A stretch of DNA of 64,000 nucleotides from Linnemannia elongata (taxonomy: Eukaryota > Mortierellomycota > Mortierellomycetes > Mortierellales > Mortierellaceae), in the NCBI GenBank assembly GCA_036320915.1, contig JAXBDG010000013.1, forward strand, positions 868,001-932,000. The letters are read 5' to 3'. The number at the start of each line of letters is the position of its first letter. The stretch's first letter is position 1. Of the stretch, positions 60,692 through 64,000 are shown piece after piece. The notes beneath the pieces are model-generated. The model had not been told where the DNA came from, searched no databases, and saw nothing but the letters and a program-made list of their open reading frames with translations. The position numbers and the translations under genes are program-made.

Positions 60692-63079
60692 AGGCAAGGG
60701 CAGAACACGAGCGCGTTAGAAGTTATGTGCAAGGGAGTGAAAAAAAATGTAGAGATTGCTGCCAATGCTTTCCAGGAACAGTGATTCTGCTTACCAAGTA
60801 AAGTTCAAGAGGAGTTTTTGGAAGACGCGTTCAAGGAAGAGATCGTCAGTAGTTCCGTAAAGACGTTCTTCGGTCTTGTACACCTGCAACGTAGCCCAAG
60901 CATGCACAGCTAGACGTATGAAAAATGAGAAACGGTTAGAGCTAAAGCAAGAAAACAACCACAGATCAAGCAAAGTTGCCTCAGTAAGACAAAGAGGGAT
61001 GAACTTACGAGGGTTGACGTCGGAAAAGTTCCACTCGTAGGCAGGGATCTGGCCAGAGGGGTGCATGTACCACTCTCGGGTCAACAGATCAAGCTGCCTC
61101 TTTGCAAAAGTAGGGTCGACCAAGGACAGCGGGATGGTGTGGAAGGCCATGTCCCAGGCGGCAAAGAAGGGATACTCCCACTTGTCAGGCATCGACAGGA
61201 TATCGTCCACATACATGTGTTTCCACTCCTTGTTCCTCAAATTCGCTCTCTCAGGTGGGGGAGCTACACCGACGGGATCGCCCTTACGCCAAGAGCGTTG
61301 GTCGAAATGGTAAAACTGCTTGGACCACAACATACCAGCCAGAGCTTGACGCTGGATCAGCCTCAGATCGGGAGCAAGACCCTTGAGCGCTAACTGGCTG
61401 TAGAAATCGTCGCTCTCCTTGATACGCTCCTGGATGACACGCTCAAACTCTGCCGCGATCACTCCGGGGGTTGCCTGACCTTTTCCAGCTGGTCCTGGTG
61501 GGTTCTTATTCAATCGGACTCTGACCTCGACCTTGCCACCAGCAGGGACCTTCTCGAACTTGTAGACACCGGCGGCCTTGGTTCCTCTGTGATCTTTCTG
61601 GTTGATCGCCGTCTGGTTGCCATTAATGACATACTCGTGGAAGGCATCCTTGGCATAGGGGCACTTGTTGGGAACGTTGAAAATCTTCTGTTCATTTGTC
61701 TCATTGTTGGTAAAAATCAGGTCCGGGCCTGCTCCAGCAAGGGCCTCAAAATGAACCCATCGCTTCCCCAAAGTATCATGGTCAGCCTCAATCACGAGAT
61801 CGCCCTTCTTCTGGAGCGATGGAATCTTGACCTCACCCTCAGGGAACCAAGCCCAGGTGTTCCGGAACCAGAACTGGGGGATGAGATGGATGGGCGCTTC
61901 CTGAGGACCTCGGTTATGGGCCGTGATCTTGATAAGGATATCGTCCTGGTCCTGGCCGTCCTTGGCGTACTCGACAAAGACGTCAAAGTATTTGTCCTCG
62001 TTGAAAACCCCGGTGTCGATCAACTCGTATTCGGGCTGGACGCGGCTGCGACTGGTGCTTTCTTTGACGAGTTGGTCGTAAGGGAACGCCGCCTGTGGGT
62101 ATTTGTACAAATACTATTTCAGTCCATAAAATGAGAGTGAGAAGAGAGGAAGTAAAAGAACAGAGCAAGATCGGATCATATATTAGCCAGCTATCCTATC
62201 GCGCCATATTCTGCGTATCGATTTGCGCTTTTTTCAATTCAAAGGATGGATCACCTTCATGTAGGAGTGGGTCGGGGTGTTGTCCAGGTAGTAATAAAGC
62301 TCCTTGACATCCTCACCGTGGTTGCCTGCCCAAAAAAAAAGTTCGATTATTTTTTCCCACAACGCAAGAAAAAGATAGGGACACACCATTAGTCAGACTT
62401 TGACATTGAGCTAACAAATCCCTTTCCAAACCAACAGATCGACTTGTTATTTGTTTTCACCTTCATGGTTAGTCAAACCATAGAGACGCTCCTTGAGGAT
62501 CTCATCCTTCCCGTTCCAAAGGGCAAGCGAGACACAGAGCCGTTGGTGGTTATCCGACAGACCGGCAAGACCATCCTCGCCCCATCGGTAGGCCCTGGCT
62601 CGTGCGTGGTCGTGTGGGAAGAAGCGCCAGGCGTCTCCATCCCCACTGTAATCCTCACGGACTGTCGCCTATTTGTAGAAAGGAGATGACAAGAGGAAGC
62701 AAAGATGCTTTAATATCTATCGCCTCAGATCAATTATATCCCGAGACCGCTTTGAAATATGCTTGGTAGTTTTTGCGGTGGAAGAATTCGATGCTCTTAC
62801 CCATTGGCGCTCAGAGAGGTAAGGTCCCCATCTTTATGTAGTACACACGCGACATAAAGAACAAATAACAGCCAAAAAATAAAAAAAAGGTTGTCTTGTA
62901 AGTGAATTGTGAATACGAATGGGATTGTCAAGTCTCCTTGAAAACCATTCATTCATGTGTCGTCATTGTTGTAGTGTACGTGTGTACCTCATCCAGTGCT
63001 TCTTGTGCGCGTCAGATTCCTTTAGTCGCTTTCGTTCGGCGGACGAGTCGCTAGGTGCGGGAAAAACCTTCTTCTTCAT
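59080..63079 (-). CDS. GH63-type glycoside hydrolase (cytosolic glucosidase-like)
   Basis: Eleven exons on the minus strand: 63079-62988, 62831-62801, 62668-62461, 62325-62255, 62113-61009, 60909-60795, 60651-60490, 60392-60346, 60218-60054, 59922-59206, 59105-59080. They sum to 2,739 nt (912 residues) with matching phases. The N-terminus has no signal peptide ([20 protein letters not shown]), so a cytosolic location is likely, unlike ER glucosidase I. The first 350 residues form a beta-rich domain ([33 protein letters not shown]). The catalytic six-hairpin domain follows: [18 protein letters not shown] with a probable catalytic Asp, [35 protein letters not shown], and [18 protein letters not shown] near the second acid. 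GH63 enzymes cleave alpha-glucosides or related sugars; the substrate cannot be told. It is convergent with the Zn2Cys6 gene (265-nt gap). Confidence 0.88.
60655..60689. repeat. Poly(T)35 tract (poly-A in GH63 sense) against a 3' splice site
   Basis: In the transcript direction A35 is followed immediately by TAG and exon 7, so the usual polypyrimidine tract is replaced by adenines. Confidence 0.95.
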
Positions 63080-64000
63080 GGTTCAAAAACAAAGCAACAG
63101 GAGAGAGAGGGATTTACCAGGAAGAAGTGTTGAAAGAGAAAGGGAAAGAAAAGAAAGAAGAAAGAGGATCGAGTGGGGAGGGGTGTGCGCGTTTTGTGTT
63201 CAAGGTGCGATAACTGATAAGCACCATTTCCCTCCCCCTCCTGTTCAATCCAATCCGCGGCGTGAGAAAACGCGTTTCTCCCCCCTTCCCCGTAAAAGGC
63301 AGAGGAGAGACTGTCTCCTCCTTTTTCTCATTCATGCATTGCGTACACAATCGATGGCGATACGTATTTTATTCATTCAGGCTGACAAGGAACAAACCAA
63401 CTTCAAGGTTTTAATTTGAAAGTGTTTTTGTGGACGTGAAGGGGGAGAAGGAAATGGAGCGGCGGGCTGATTTAAATGGTTTGGACAGAGGAGGCGGAGT
63501 GAAAGAAAGGGAAGAGAGAGCACTGCACGAAAGACGCTGTTGGATCGGTTTTCCTGGATGTCCCGGGGAAAATAGTATACGCCTCGTCCCTTGAGTATTC
63601 GTCATCCCGCATCGCTTCCCGTGCCGTATCAGTCAGTCGAGGCAATATGCTGAAGGGAGCAAAATACAGACGCTGTTCTGTGGTCCAGCTTGTCACCCTT
63701 GTCGGGCTGAGGTGTGAGTCTGTCGTGAGTTCAGAACGCGTCGCTCGTTCCTGCAGACCAGTGTATGCCATAACTCCCTCTCCATAGTCACGCTCCTTTG
63801 CCAAGATCCGATAGTAGCAAAATGGTGGCATCTCCGACCATCCAGGTATGGATTCTCCCGTTGACCCATGCTGGCTCCTTGTTGCTCAAGCCTGCATCCC
63901 GTATCTCCTAGATGCGCCATTCCTGTCCACTTCTGTCAGCTCTTTTAAATCGTAGGAGCCACTCTTGACTGTCCTTTGGCGACTCCTGAGAATCCGCGTA
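63080..64000. other. Right-edge region upstream of GH63
   Basis: From 63080 to about 63470 there are purine-rich (63100-63170) and mixed sequences that fit a GH63 promoter. Beyond that lies the minus-strand open frame listed separately. No further gene could be defined before the edge. Confidence 0.35.
63472..63888 (-). CDS. Unassigned open frame near the right edge
   Basis: A minus-strand frame is open from 63888 to a stop at 63472, with an ATG at 63831 (119 residues). The composition is protein-like up to about residue 100 (MPPFCYYRILAKERDYGEGV, then LYFAPFSILPRLTDTAREAM) and becomes Phe/Ser-rich at the end. Another frame of the same strand is also coding-like further out (AGLSNKEPAWVNGRIHTWM near 63800-63890). 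This suggests exons of one gene whose splice sites I could not place, or overlapping chance frames. No family is recognised. Confidence 0.3.

Overview
The window is nuclear DNA from a filamentous fungus. Genes are well separated and mostly cut by short GT-AG introns of about 90-120 nt with CTAAC-like branch sites; exons are GC-rich, and gene-free stretches are full of microsatellites and long A/T runs. The gene set (ATG2, LCP5/neuroguidin, DIM1, forkhead factor, eL27, RBMX2/Ist3, Dnf3-type P4-ATPase, paraoxonase-like protein, Zn2Cys6 activator, GH63 hydrolase) together with a CINP-like protein and a locally expanded retropepsin-like family suggests an early-diverging fungus, most likely Mucoromycota/Mortierellomycotina. 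That placement is inference from gene architecture; I could not search a database.

Layout. 1-2.9 kb: a divergent pair, the 5' part of a probable mitochondrial protein (-) and a PPR protein (+). 3.6-12.9 kb: an 11-exon ATG2 (+) with a 1,065-nt first intron. 13.1-20.2 kb: three tandem minus-strand genes, LCP5/neuroguidin, DIM1 and a forkhead factor, the last preceded by about 6.7 kb without a recognisable gene. 26.9-31.3 kb (+): an unrecognised coiled-coil protein, ribosomal protein eL27 and a CINP-like protein. 31.6-36.7 kb (+): three tandem relatives of a retropepsin-fold family, one intact, one doubtful, one decayed. 37.5-39.2 kb (+): RBMX2/Ist3. 39.4-45.2 kb (-): a Dnf3-like flippase. 48.6-50.6 kb (-): a membrane-anchored paraoxonase-like protein. 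54.8-58.8 kb (+): a 1,092-residue Zn2Cys6 factor. 59.1-63.1 kb (-): an 11-exon GH63-type hydrolase. The right edge holds an unassigned open frame.

Exon models were built by hand. Each complete model sums to a multiple of three and joins conserved protein motifs across splice sites. Several genes serve ribosome production (LCP5, DIM1, eL27, probably CINP). ATG2 and the P4-ATPase both act on membrane lipids. No operon-like organisation is expected.

Most notable observations: (1) eL27 needs a GC-AG intron and an apparent AT-AC intron to restore a full-length 135-residue protein; (2) a tandem family of retropepsin-like proteins in which the catalytic Asp-Ser/Thr-Gly is lost in every copy, tied to an N-terminal Cys/aromatic motif; (3) an RBMX2 gene whose first coding exon is five nucleotides long; (4) homopolymer runs of 27-46 nt inside introns, several directly against splice sites; (5) recurrent CU-rich leaders on the sense strand upstream of many start codons.
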